From an uncultured Acetatifactor sp. (lineage in GTDB: Bacteria; Bacillota; Clostridia; Lachnospirales; Lachnospiraceae), in assembly GCA_947581865.1 (NCBI GenBank), contig CANPWA010000001.1, forward strand, positions 124,001-188,000: DNA of 64,000 nt, given 5' to 3'. Shown piece by piece: positions 44,733 to 53,773 of this stretch. Numbering within the stretch: position 1 is the stretch's first letter; every line of letters starts with the position of its first letter. The position numbers and the translations under genes are program-made. The notes under the pieces are model-generated. The model did no database searches. It saw nothing but the letters and a program-made list of their open reading frames with translations, and was not told the DNA's origin.

Positions 44733-45670
44733 AAATGGTGAGTTTTGTAATTCCCTGTTACCGATCCGAGCACACATTGGAGCATGTGGTGGCGGAGATC
44801 AGGGAGAAAATGAGTACGCTTGCGAAGTACAGCTATGAGATCATACTGGTCAACGACTGTTCTCCGGACGGGACGTTTTCCGTCATCCGCAGACTGTGTC
44901 AGGAGGATGCCCGGATCAGAGGGATCAGTTTTGCCAAAAATTTTGGGCAGCATTCCGCGCTGATGGCAGGGCTGCGCCAGGCGGCGGGAGATTATGTGGT
45001 CTGTTTGGACGATGACGGCCAGACGCCTGCGGATGAGGCGGATAAGCTGCTGGAGAAACTGGAGGAGGGATTTGACGCAGTTTATGCCAGATATGAGCAC
45101 AAAAGGCACTCGGTCTTCCGCAATCTGGGAAGCAGGGTCAATGAGCTGATGGCGCGCATCATGCTGGATAAGCCCAAGGCGCTGTATGTGTCCAGTTATT
45201 TTGCGGTGCGCCGTTTTGTGGCGGAGGATATGATCCGCTATGAGAATTCCTATCCCTATGTGATCGGGCTGGTATTGCGGGCTACCAGGAATATTGCCAA
45301 TGTGGTGGTGCAGCACAGGGAACGGGAGGAAGGAAGATCGGGATATACTTTCAAAAAACTGCTGGGGCTGTGGTTCAACGGATTTACGGCGTTTTCTGTC
45401 AAGCCCCTCCGGATCGCGACTACGGTGGGTGTCTTCAGCGCCAGTGTGGGATTTTTGTATGGGATCTATACGATAATCAAGAGACTGATCAATCCGGATG
45501 TTCCCATGGGTTTCAGCGCACTGATGGCAGCGCTGGTGTTCTTCGGCGGGATGATCATGATCCTGTTGGGACTGATCGGCGAGTACATCGGAAGAATCTA
45601 CATCAGTATGAACAATTCACCCCAGTATGTGATCCGTGAACGCGTCAACTGCGGGACGGAGGAAGCTTAA
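44729..45670 (+). CDS. ArnC/GtrB-like polyprenyl-phosphate glycosyltransferase
   Basis: The 313-residue protein has MVSFVIPCYRSEHTLEHVV, ILVNDCSPDGTFSVI, the FAKNFGQHSALMAGLRQA motif and CLDDDGQTPADEADKL, all diagnostic of the ArnC/GtrB group, followed by two C-terminal helices (about 232-262 and 272-295). It forms undecaprenyl-phosphate sugars for outward-facing transfer. ATG 44729 overlaps the GNAT stop. The substrate may be the amino sugar made by the two genes upstream (inference). Confidence 0.87.
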   Translation: MKMVSFVIPCYRSEHTLEHVVAEIREKMSTLAKYSYEIILVNDCSPDGTFSVIRRLCQEDARIRGISFAKNFGQHSALMAGLRQAAGDYVVCLDDDGQTPADEADKLLEKLEEGFDAVYARYEHKRHSVFRNLGSRVNELMARIMLDKPKALYVSSYFAVRRFVAEDMIRYENSYPYVIGLVLRATRNIANVVVQHREREEGRSGYTFKKLLGLWFNGFTAFSVKPLRIATTVGVFSASVGFLYGIYTIIKRLINPDVPMGFSALMAALVFFGGMIMILLGLIGEYIGRIYISMNNSPQYVIRERVNCGTEEA

Positions 45671-45766
45671 GAAGCCGGGAGGCAGAAAGGCGGCAGCGGG
45701 ATCACCGGATCGCGCCGGAAACGGCGGCGGACTGCAGATAAGGGTTATGGAAGGAATCGGTTGTAC

Positions 45767-47434
45767 ATGAAAATGCGGGCACGGTTTTTGGATTGGTGGA
45801 AACAGGATGAGCGGTATCTGACACTGTGCAGGGCGGCGCTTCTGGCTCTTCTGCCCCTTCTGTGCTGTGTGGTTTCCTGTGCCATGCAGGGGAGAAGTAT
45901 AGGGGAGATTTATCTGCCGTCTTCAGAGTGGAATGACGAACTGTTTTATTATAAGCAGGTGGAGAGCATTGTGGAGTACGGCTATCCCCAGGGATATTTC
46001 GGATTTAACGAGAGCCATGGGCTGAAGCTGTCCTTCGCGGCGTGGAGCCCGGTGCTGGTGCTTCCCTGGATCGTGTGGGGATTCTTGTTCGGCTGGAATC
46101 TGTTGTCGCCCATTGTGTGCAATATTGCGCTGATGACGGCGGCAGTCTTTTTGTTTGCGTGGATGGTCAGACCCACATGGAAACAGATGGGGGTACTGAC
46201 ACTGCTGTTTGCCCTCTACACGCCTTTTGTGCGCTATATGCTCTCAGGTATGCCGGAAATCATATGTATCAGCCATCTGATCGTGTTCTACGGGCTGGCG
46301 GTGAGCTATCTGCAAAAGGAGCGGGGATGGAAACTGGCGGGGATGTTTGTCCTCTCGGGGCTTCTGACCCTGATGCGTCCCTATATGCTTTTGTTTCTGC
46401 TGCTTCCGATGTGCCTGTGGGTAGGCGCGGCGCGCAGAAAGGGGAAACTCTGGCGCGGGATCCTGGGCGCAGGGATCGTTTTCGGCGCGGTTGTCGCCTG
46501 CTACGCCATGATCAAGCATTTCTTCGGAGCGGAGTATTTTCACCCGCTGTTTTTCACGGACTGGATCACCACGTTTTTTACGGACGGGCTTGGAGCAGGT
46601 GTGCGCAATTTCTTCGGCACGCTCTACTGGAAGGGGAAAGATTTTTATGCCCACACCGTGCAGGGCTTACGGACGGGGCTGGCGTCCGGAGCTTTTTTTG
46701 CGGGTTACCTTGCGACCATGGCGGTGCTGATCTGGCAGAGCGCGGCGGACTATGGAAAACTCAGAAAGAGGATCCCCCCTTCCTCAGAGAGCGGCATGCC
46801 CGAAGAAACAAACGACGGAATGCGGCGGGAGCAGACAAAGAAACTGCGGGCGCAGCTTGTCATTGAGGCACATCTTGCCTTTTCCTTTATAGGGATGTTG
46901 TTTGCACTGCTTTTGATGTATAAGCTCACCGAGGGAAGCAAACATCTTCTGACCTTTATGGCGGTGGGAGTGTTCGTGGCGGCGCTGATGGAGACCAGAT
47001 TTTATAAGAAGGCGGTGCTGCTGGGTGCGGTGTTCGCTTACCTCTACATTTATATGGCGTCGGATCCGTACGATTATCAGGTGCCGTATGTGGATGTGGC
47101 AAGACAGGCGCAGGTGGAAGAGTGGGAGAAAACATTTGAAAGTACATTAGAGCTGACACAGAAAAATACACCCAGCTATGACAATGTTGTCATATGGGTG
47201 TTCAACGAGCAGGACGCCTCCCAGGAGACCATGAAATGGCAGCTTCTGTATGCCCTGCCAAAGGGCTACGGGATCAGCTGCTGCCAGAAGGAATATGTGC
47301 TGGAGCATCTCGAGGAGCTTAACAGCCGTTATGTGGCAGCCGCAGGCGGCGCGCAGGTGGATCAAAGCTGCGCCGCTGCGGGGTATACGGAACTGGCAAG
47401 GGATGAGGATATGGTGCTGTACCAAAGATATTAG
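45767..47434 (+). CDS. Polytopic membrane protein, GT-C-like
   Basis: The 555-residue protein has about ten helices. The first outward loop reads YLPSSEWNDELFYYKQVESI, with the acidic residues expected for a GT-C active site, and GYPQGYFGFNESHG follows. A soluble C-terminal region of about 110 residues (TFESTLELTQKNTPSYDN onward) faces outward. ATG 45767 has GGAAGGAA ten bases upstream. It follows the ArnC-like GT2 after 96 bases and is its likely partner. No named family assigned. Confidence 0.75.
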   Translation: MKMRARFLDWWKQDERYLTLCRAALLALLPLLCCVVSCAMQGRSIGEIYLPSSEWNDELFYYKQVESIVEYGYPQGYFGFNESHGLKLSFAAWSPVLVLPWIVWGFLFGWNLLSPIVCNIALMTAAVFLFAWMVRPTWKQMGVLTLLFALYTPFVRYMLSGMPEIICISHLIVFYGLAVSYLQKERGWKLAGMFVLSGLLTLMRPYMLLFLLLPMCLWVGAARRKGKLWRGILGAGIVFGAVVACYAMIKHFFGAEYFHPLFFTDWITTFFTDGLGAGVRNFFGTLYWKGKDFYAHTVQGLRTGLASGAFFAGYLATMAVLIWQSAADYGKLRKRIPPSSESGMPEETNDGMRREQTKKLRAQLVIEAHLAFSFIGMLFALLLMYKLTEGSKHLLTFMAVGVFVAALMETRFYKKAVLLGAVFAYLYIYMASDPYDYQVPYVDVARQAQVEEWEKTFESTLELTQKNTPSYDNVVIWVFNEQDASQETMKWQLLYALPKGYGISCCQKEYVLEHLEELNSRYVAAAGGAQVDQSCAAAGYTELARDEDMVLYQRY

Positions 47435-47453
47435 CTTCAGGTCTCTGTCACGG

Positions 47454-48890
47454 TTAATCCCTGGACGCGATCGGGGCCAGCAGTTTTGCGATCCCCTGCG
47501 CCATGGTATATCTGGTTTTCTCGTTCGGATGGCAGCCGTCCAAAAGATACTCTGTGTGGTTGGTGCCGTCTATCCCCAGTCTGTTGTAGCTGTCATAGAG
47601 AAGCAGCCCTTTTTCTTCGCTGAGGGAGGAGACGGCGGCGACATAGTCGGGCATCATTCCGCCGACATCGGACTGGGGCTCCAGACCGTTTGCAAAGTAA
47701 GAAGTAAAATTGGGGGTCATCAGTACGATCACCGCGTCGGGATACGCTGTCTGCAGTTTTTCCACGGCGGTGCGCAGGGCGCCCGCATAAGTGTAGACAT
47801 CATAGGGGTCATCGCTTTTGACCGGATAGCCGGAGAAAAAGTCATTCAGCCCGAAGTTTATCACAAAACATTTCTGTCTCCGTTTCCTGGAATGTTCCAT
47901 ATAGTCCGGCATTCCGACGAGGATCTGGGAGCCCTCGTCAAAAATGCTCAGATCTTTTGCAAGAAAGGCGTCTACAGTGCTGCAGATCCCTTTGGAGCTG
48001 TTGGGGTTTTCCGTGGCGCTGGTGCCCCCCTGACCGCAGTTGTAGGTGTGGGCTCCGGTGATGCCCGCCAGCGCTCCGGGGATGGAGGAGGTCTCAGAGA
48101 AGGCGATCACACTGTCGCCGAAAAACACGATATCCCATTTGGACAGATCGGGATATTCCGGTTCCTCCTGTGCCCGGCAGTTTGTCACCAGCGTCTCAAA
48201 ATCTTCCAAAGCCTCTTCATAGTTTTCCAAAGTGAGCTGATAGCCGTGCCCGCCGTCCGAGTACATGGACAGGATATGGGACATCCCCTCATTGAGATTG
48301 AAATCGCTCTCATAATTGGCAGGATTGCCCACCAGCCATTCCGTGGAACCGTAAAAGTACAGGGACAGTCTGCCCTGCAGCCATTCGTTATCCTCTAGGG
48401 AATGGATCATGGACCGGATAAAATCCGTGTAGGAAGCAAGCACAGCGGGATACTCTTCCTCGTCAAGCTCCTTCCAGTATTCCAGAGAAGGGTATGCGAT
48501 GATGACCTCGAAGTGTTTGTCCTCCCAGGTATCGACCAGGGTCAGAAGATCATCCGCGGTGATGATATCCGGGCGCACGCCCAGATACACCGTTTCCACT
48601 TCGTTCAGGGTGTCGTTGACCCTGGTGAAATATTCGTTCAGGGTTTCCATATCCGGAATGCAGTAAGACGCCTTCAGGGGATAGATCTCCCGGTAGTATA
48701 TAAAATCATCCTCCGTGTAATGCTCAATGGGGAAGGTAGAGAAAAATACGGCAGTGTACTCCTCGGCTGCGATCCTCTCATAATCGTCTCTCAGGGGGGC
48801 ATATTTTTGATATTCCATATAGCGGTATACGCACACCCCGATCACTGCAGCCAGTACAAATACGAACAGAACGTGTATTATTTTTTTCAT
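47454..48890 (-). CDS. Membrane-anchored SGNH/GDSL hydrolase
   Basis: The 478-residue protein has one N-terminal membrane helix (about 4-23), an outward domain of about 220 residues without recognised family (MSHILSMYSDGGHGYQL), and a C-terminal SGNH hydrolase with G258-D259-S260, the G347-L-N349-D350 block and catalytic D451/H454 in LDGCHPNEKT. It probably removes or transfers O-acyl groups on extracytoplasmic glycan. It stands alone on the minus strand with its own promoter, divergent from the GtrII-like gene. Confidence 0.85.
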   Translation of the reverse strand: MKKIIHVLFVFVLAAVIGVCVYRYMEYQKYAPLRDDYERIAAEEYTAVFFSTFPIEHYTEDDFIYYREIYPLKASYCIPDMETLNEYFTRVNDTLNEVETVYLGVRPDIITADDLLTLVDTWEDKHFEVIIAYPSLEYWKELDEEEYPAVLASYTDFIRSMIHSLEDNEWLQGRLSLYFYGSTEWLVGNPANYESDFNLNEGMSHILSMYSDGGHGYQLTLENYEEALEDFETLVTNCRAQEEPEYPDLSKWDIVFFGDSVIAFSETSSIPGALAGITGAHTYNCGQGGTSATENPNSSKGICSTVDAFLAKDLSIFDEGSQILVGMPDYMEHSRKRRQKCFVINFGLNDFFSGYPVKSDDPYDVYTYAGALRTAVEKLQTAYPDAVIVLMTPNFTSYFANGLEPQSDVGGMMPDYVAAVSSLSEEKGLLLYDSYNRLGIDGTNHTEYLLDGCHPNEKTRYTMAQGIAKLLAPIASRD

Positions 48891-48919
48891 AACGGGCTCC
48901 TTTGGTCTGGAATACAGTC

Positions 48920-48948
48920 ATTTTATCACAGGAGCGGGGAAAAGTAAA
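48920..48948 (-). promoter_or_regulatory. Promoter of the SGNH hydrolase
   Basis: On the minus strand TTTACT (48948-48943), a 17-base spacer and TAAAAT (48925-48920) preceded by TGA give an extended -10. It stands back to back with the promoter at 48958-48986, the -35 boxes being nine bases apart. Confidence 0.65.
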
Positions 48949-48957
48949 ATACTTGTA

Positions 48958-48986
48958 TTGATTCCGCCGGAAAGAAAAGGTATAAT
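48958..48986 (+). promoter_or_regulatory. Promoter of the GtrII-like gene, very short leader
   Basis: TTGATT (48958-48963), 17-base spacer, TATAAT (48981-48986). The expected start of transcription is only a few bases from ATG 48996, so the transcript would be leaderless or nearly so unless translation starts at ATG 49005. Confidence 0.68.
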
Positions 48987-48995
48987 GATTTTCAT

Positions 48996-50726
48996 ATGGA
49001 AAAAATGAAAATTGATCTGAAAAAAATCTATCTCAATAAGATTTATCTGTGTCTGGCTGCCCTGACTGCCGCCTGTGGTTATGGCTTTAAGACTGTCCAT
49101 CCGGTCATAGGGATCGATGACACACCTTATGCTTATTATTTTGAGGAGGGGCTGGCGGCTGTCGTGGGGCGCTGGGTCCTGTTTGTGCTGAATAAATTAG
49201 TGCATCTTTCGGATTTTGCCCCCTTCCTGACGGATTTTGCCGCGGTGCTGATCCTGATGGCGGCAGCAGCGGTATGGGGCGCTTTGTTTTACAGTGTCTT
49301 CGGGGAAAAGATCCCCGTTTACGGATACTGGTTTTTCTCCTGCATCTTCCTGTCCTGTCCGCTGATCGCGGAAGTGTTCACTTATTATCTGCACAATGGC
49401 ATTGCCATCGGGTATTTGTCCTGCGGCGTGAGTCTGTATCTGTTCAGGGAGGGGCTGGACGCTTTGGAGCAGGGACGGGGGAAACAGGGCAGAAACCGGC
49501 CGGCGGCAGGAAAGTTTGCGGCATCGGCAGCTGCCATGGTGATCGCCATGGGATGCTATGAGTCCTTCATGGTGGTCTGGCTGGTGGGGCTGCTGTTTAT
49601 CCTGCTTGGGGAGCGCATGGCGGGTGTGCGCAGAAACGTGTTTTTCAGTTTGCTGACCGGGGCGCTGACGGCAGTCTGCGGAATGATTCTCAGGTCGGTC
49701 GTTATCAGACTGGTGGTGACGGTATTTGGGCTGTCCAGCCTGCAGGCGGATGCGGGGCAGCGCTCGGTGACAGAGCTTGTACAGTGGATGCTTGCGCCGG
49801 GGGCATGGGCAGAATTCGGCATGATCCTCAAGCGGCTTTTTGTGATGTACGGGGTGTTTGCCTATGCGTATTATCCCATAAAGATCTTTGTGGCCGCGTC
49901 GGCGGTGATCGTGCTCTACAGTCTGTGGAGAAGTTTCCGGCAGAAGGATTTGTGGATCGCGGTGCTGATGATCGGAAGTTTTCTGGCGGCGTTTTTGCTG
50001 GCGCTGGTGGAGGGCAAGGCGACGCTCTACCGTTCCGCCCAGTTCCTGCCCCTGGTGTGCGGTTTCGGTATTTTGCTTGCCGCCCGTGCCGTGGAGGGGA
50101 TCTGCGTACGGCTGAGGGGCTCCGTAAGACTAAGCGGGGGGGAACAGAGCCTGCAGAGACGGCGCCGGGCACAATGGCTGGAAAAGGGGGTTTCGGCGCT
50201 GTATCTGTTTGCGGCAGCCGTGATCTTGTGGAATCAGTGTACGGAGCTGAACAAATGGTTCTATGTGGATTATCAGAAATACGAGTATTCCAAAGAGTAT
50301 ATGCTGCGGGTGGCATATGAACTGGAGAAAAACTTTGACACCACAAAACCGGTTGTCTTTACCGGAGTCTGGGAGAATCCGAAGAGTATCGTGGAGGACG
50401 CCTATGTGGATTATTCCTCGGATACTTTTTACCGTATGAAACGCATAACCGATCTGGTGGACGAGCATCTTCTGGAAAAGTTTTATCGCGGTCACGGAGT
50501 GTGGGTGGCGCAGACGCCTTCCCTGTCCGTGGTGAGCTGGGGGAAATATGCCTTTGATACGGATGAGGAGCTGATCCGCTTTCTTAAGATGCACGGGCAC
50601 GAATTCAGGGCGCTTCCGGACACTTCGCTTTATGAGACGGCGGAGCGGTATTCGTTAGAGCTGCCCTCTTTTCCCATGGAAGGCTCCATTGTGGATATGG
50701 GAGATTATATCATTGTACATTTTTAA
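48996..50726 (+). CDS. GtrII-like glucosyltransferase-domain membrane protein
   Basis: The 576-residue polytopic protein has the loop PVIGIDDTPYAYYFEEG followed by VGRWVLFVLNKL, the GtrII domain pattern, and about ten helices. An outward C-terminal region (about 420-576) carries WKNP-like and Tyr/Asp-rich segments (ENPKSIVEDAYVDYSSDT). GtrII proteins move a sugar from undecaprenyl phosphate to a surface glycan. ATG 48996 lies very close to the promoter -10; ATG 49005 is an alternative. It is 15 bases ahead of another membrane protein. Confidence 0.8.
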   Translation: MEKMKIDLKKIYLNKIYLCLAALTAACGYGFKTVHPVIGIDDTPYAYYFEEGLAAVVGRWVLFVLNKLVHLSDFAPFLTDFAAVLILMAAAAVWGALFYSVFGEKIPVYGYWFFSCIFLSCPLIAEVFTYYLHNGIAIGYLSCGVSLYLFREGLDALEQGRGKQGRNRPAAGKFAASAAAMVIAMGCYESFMVVWLVGLLFILLGERMAGVRRNVFFSLLTGALTAVCGMILRSVVIRLVVTVFGLSSLQADAGQRSVTELVQWMLAPGAWAEFGMILKRLFVMYGVFAYAYYPIKIFVAASAVIVLYSLWRSFRQKDLWIAVLMIGSFLAAFLLALVEGKATLYRSAQFLPLVCGFGILLAARAVEGICVRLRGSVRLSGGEQSLQRRRRAQWLEKGVSALYLFAAAVILWNQCTELNKWFYVDYQKYEYSKEYMLRVAYELEKNFDTTKPVVFTGVWENPKSIVEDAYVDYSSDTFYRMKRITDLVDEHLLEKFYRGHGVWVAQTPSLSVVSWGKYAFDTDEELIRFLKMHGHEFRALPDTSLYETAERYSLELPSFPMEGSIVDMGDYIIVHF

Positions 50727-50741
50727 CCGGGAGAGAGACAA

Positions 50742-52487
50742 ATGACTTCCTGTAATCGCTTTATCAACCGTCTGGACCGAAGCCCCCTGTGGTGCGCCGG
50801 CTTTGTGCTGTTGCTTTTTGTGCTGCTTCCGAATCTGGCGCTGGGAGAAGGCAGCGTGTTTACCGTACATGACCAGATGGATGAGTCCATGATGAATTAT
50901 GTGCTCACGGCGAGGCATCCGGGCAAAGATGTCATACCGGAGATGCTGGGAGGTATCAATGCCAGCGGGCTGGCGCCTTCCGCGGTGCTGTTTGTCCCTC
51001 TGTACCGGATGATGCCGCCTTTTTACGCTTTCCTTTGTACATATGGGCTGATGATCCTGTGCGGCTATCTGGGGATGTATTTTGCCGTGAAGGAACTGAC
51101 GGACAGCAGCATCCTGGCGTGTATCCTGTCCGGAATTTTCTGTATGCTGCCTCTTTATCCCGTATACGGATTGTCTCAGATGGGGATTCCCCTGATTCTC
51201 TATGCGTTCCTGTGTCTGTGGAAAAAAAAGCATATTGTTTTGGCGCTTGGTCTGACGATCCTGTTTGGTCTGACAAGTCATCTGGTCTATACCGGTTATG
51301 TGGTGCTGGGGCTGTGGCTGCCTGCCCTATTATCTGCCCGGAAGAAGGGCCGGTGGTGCGGTGTGGGATTTGTGCTGCTTCTTCTGACCTATGTGCTGAG
51401 CAATCTGAGCCTGATATCGGAGATCCTGCTCGGCAGGACATTGACGGGGCAGCCCTGCTATGTGAGTCACCGGGAGGAGATGGTTAACGGCGCCATGCCT
51501 TTTTGGAAGACAGTGGGAGATGTGTTCCTGCACAGTGCGCAGCATGCCCCTTCCTGTCATGAAGGGCTGGTGCTTCCCGTTCTGATTCTTCTGATCGCGG
51601 GAGGGGTTTTTTACAAAAAACTGGATGACAAGGCAGCCGGGCGGTATCGCCTGGCTCTGGGCGGGATGGCAGCCCTGTTCCTCATCGCCGTATTTTACGG
51701 GATCTGTAAGTCCGGGCCCGTGACGGCATGGAAGAACAGTGTAACGGGATTCCTGCACTATTTTCAGATGGAGCGCTTTTACTGGCTCTATCCCGCGGGA
51801 TGGTATCTGGAGTTTGCGCTGTGTTTTTCCGTATGGTGGACGGCATCCGGAAAACGGCGTCTTCTGCAGGGGGCAGTACTTGTGCTCCTTTTGCTGCCCA
51901 CGGTCAGAACGGTGTTGTATGCTCCCGGTTCCGGGTTTTACATGAATGTGAACCAGAAAAACAATGGTTCGGGTATTACCGGATACATTTCCTGGGAAAG
52001 TTATTATGCGGAGGATCTGATGACACAGATTGAGAAGGCGATCGGCAGGGATATGGGCACCTACCGCGTGGCACATCTGGGGATCAGCCCTGCGCCCTCC
52101 CTGATGCACGGGTTTTACACCGTGGACGGTTATTCCAACAATTATCCTCTGGCATATAAACATGCCTTCCGCAAGGTGATCGCGGCAGAGCTGGACAAGG
52201 CGCCGGAGACAGCGGTGTATTTTGATACCTGGGGAAACCGCTGTTATCTGTTCAACTCCCAGACGGGAAATTACTGGATGCTGGGGAAGGGAAACGGCGT
52301 GGTGTACGAAGGGCTGGAATTTGACATGACTGCTCTGGCCGGGCTGGGATGCGAGTATCTGTTTTCCGGCGGGGAGATTGCGGATGCCGGCAGGATGGGT
52401 CTTGAATACATGGGATACTTTGAGACAGAGGACAGCTATTGGGGAATCTGGCTCTATAAGTTGGCGCAAAACGGGGAAAACGGGTAA
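50742..52487 (+). CDS. DUF6044-like polytopic membrane protein
   Basis: The 581-residue protein has around ten helices. Its first loop, VFTVHDQMDESMMNYVLTAR, contains the conserved-looking D-D/E residues of DUF6044-type (YkoS-like) proteins, possibly GT-C enzymes. The C-terminal region (about 400-575) is soluble and outward, with GISPAPSLMHGFYTVDGYSN. ATG follows GGGAGAGAC. It is the last gene of a run of membrane proteins, before a promoter at 52547. Family assignment is by pattern recognition only. Confidence 0.72.
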   Translation: MTSCNRFINRLDRSPLWCAGFVLLLFVLLPNLALGEGSVFTVHDQMDESMMNYVLTARHPGKDVIPEMLGGINASGLAPSAVLFVPLYRMMPPFYAFLCTYGLMILCGYLGMYFAVKELTDSSILACILSGIFCMLPLYPVYGLSQMGIPLILYAFLCLWKKKHIVLALGLTILFGLTSHLVYTGYVVLGLWLPALLSARKKGRWCGVGFVLLLLTYVLSNLSLISEILLGRTLTGQPCYVSHREEMVNGAMPFWKTVGDVFLHSAQHAPSCHEGLVLPVLILLIAGGVFYKKLDDKAAGRYRLALGGMAALFLIAVFYGICKSGPVTAWKNSVTGFLHYFQMERFYWLYPAGWYLEFALCFSVWWTASGKRRLLQGAVLVLLLLPTVRTVLYAPGSGFYMNVNQKNNGSGITGYISWESYYAEDLMTQIEKAIGRDMGTYRVAHLGISPAPSLMHGFYTVDGYSNNYPLAYKHAFRKVIAAELDKAPETAVYFDTWGNRCYLFNSQTGNYWMLGKGNGVVYEGLEFDMTALAGLGCEYLFSGGEIADAGRMGLEYMGYFETEDSYWGIWLYKLAQNGENG

Positions 52488-52546
52488 AAATTCTTGTGTT
52501 TTTCTTAATATTTTCGTAGTTTTTTTCTGAAAATTATCCCAAAAGT

Positions 52547-52575
52547 TTTACGCCGTCCAAAATATGTGGTAAAAT
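52547..52575 (+). promoter_or_regulatory. Promoter of the glycan-transfer/pseudaminic acid block
   Basis: TTTACG (52547-52552), 17-base spacer, TAAAAT (52570-52575) with TGG directly before it (extended -10). It would start a transcript running from 52.6 kb through the tightly packed genes to at least 62.8 kb. The preceding 60 bases are very AT-rich. Confidence 0.68.
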
Positions 52576-52612
52576 GTGCACGATGGCAGAAGCCGTGCCG
52601 GGATCCCGGAAG

Positions 52613-52670
52613 GCGCGGGCGCAAAACGCTGCGCAGGCGCAAAAGGCACAGCGCGGGCGCAAAAAGCACA
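52613..52670 (+). repeat. Three tandem imperfect repeats of 18-20 bases in the leader
   Basis: Units at 52613-52630, 52631-52650 and 52651-52670 share the core GCGCrGGCGCAAAA. The second and third differ at two bases. They lie between the promoter and the likely start at 52685, in the untranslated leader. Confidence 0.7.
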
Positions 52671-52684
52671 GGAGAACGGGCGCG

Positions 52685-53773
52685 ATGAAGGAAAGAATTT
52701 ATGTCTGTCACACCTACTATCATGTGTATGTGACTTTTTTGAAGGAGCTGAAGCTCCCCATAGAAAAACATGGTCAGGCGACGCTGGTGCTCTCGAAGAT
52801 GTCCAATGACTTTGAGGAGTTAAAGAGCCGGGTGGAGAGCACGGGGCTGTTTGCCGAGGTGCTGGAATTTGATGAGAAGAACGAAAAGTGTTTTCCGGAG
52901 CTTGCAAAGTACCGGAAGGATTCCGGAAATTTTCTGGGCAATCTCCTGCGGCGGATTCAGTTTACAAGACGGCTGGCAAAAGCCCAGGAGCCCTATGTCC
53001 CGGTGGATTTTGGGGAGTACGGCGACGTCTATGTGTACTGCGACTCCGACCCCATCGGCTATTATCTGAACCGGCGCCGCATTTATTATCACGCGCTGGA
53101 GGACGGGCTCAACTGTCTGAAAAACTTTGACGCGGCGCGGTATGACAACCGGGGGCACTTTGGGCTGAAAGCCTTTTTGTCCCGCAGGCTGAATCTTATC
53201 TTTGTGCAGAACGGATACGGAAAGTATTGTCTGGACATGGAGGTCAACGACATCTCCCTGATCCAGTACCCCTGTCCCCGCTATATCGAGGAGCCCAGGC
53301 AGGCGCTGGCGGACAGGCTCACGGAGGAGGACAGGCAGATCATCTTAAAGGCCTTTATCCGGGACAAGGAGACGCTGGAGCGGCAGATCGCCGAGAGCAG
53401 CGCGGTATCGGACAAAATATTGATTTTAACCGACCCTCTTTGTACGCTGGATGTGAGGGAGCGCATTTTCCGGGACATCATAGAGACCTATGAAAAAGAG
53501 GGAACCATCTTTATCAAACCCCATCCCAGGGACGAGCTGGACTACCGCGCTCTGTTCCCCCAGTATCCGCAGTTTGACGCCACGGTGCCCATGGAGCTTC
53601 TGAACTATTTCCGGGGGCTGCGGTTTAAGAAAGTGGTGGCGGTGCTCACGGAGGTTAAGGCGATCCGGTTTGCGGACGAAATCGTCCGGCTGGGGGAGGA
53701 TTTCATGGACAAGTACGAGGATCCCCTGATTCACAGACAGAATGAACAGGTGGGAATCGAGAGGAAAAAATAA
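52685..53773 (+). CDS. Sialyltransferase-like glycosyltransferase (GT52-like)
   Basis: The 362-residue soluble protein begins RIYVCHTYYHVYVTFLKEL and has ILTDPLCTLDVRERIF and, around residue 275, FIKPHPRDELDYRALFPQ. The KPHPR motif and overall layout resemble GT52 sialyltransferases and related CMP-nonulosonate transferases. With the CMP-pseudaminic acid genes directly downstream in the same transcript, a pseudaminic acid transferase is the best guess. ATG 52685 follows AGGAGA; an upstream in-frame ATG would translate the leader repeats and is unlikely. Family and substrate remain inference. Confidence 0.7.
   Translation: MKERIYVCHTYYHVYVTFLKELKLPIEKHGQATLVLSKMSNDFEELKSRVESTGLFAEVLEFDEKNEKCFPELAKYRKDSGNFLGNLLRRIQFTRRLAKAQEPYVPVDFGEYGDVYVYCDSDPIGYYLNRRRIYYHALEDGLNCLKNFDAARYDNRGHFGLKAFLSRRLNLIFVQNGYGKYCLDMEVNDISLIQYPCPRYIEEPRQALADRLTEEDRQIILKAFIRDKETLERQIAESSAVSDKILILTDPLCTLDVRERIFRDIIETYEKEGTIFIKPHPRDELDYRALFPQYPQFDATVPMELLNYFRGLRFKKVVAVLTEVKAIRFADEIVRLGEDFMDKYEDPLIHRQNEQVGIERKK

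Noticed and set aside
47250..48398. Plus-strand frame across the 45767 gene end and the SGNH gene
   Set aside because: Runs antisense through the SGNH catalytic domain and out of frame through the membrane protein; composition typical of a shadow.
52574..52684. N-terminal extension of the sialyltransferase-like protein rich in R, A, Q and K
   Set aside because: It starts inside the promoter -10, its sequence is just the translated leader repeats, and ATG 52685 has an AGGAGA site and starts at the first conserved strand.
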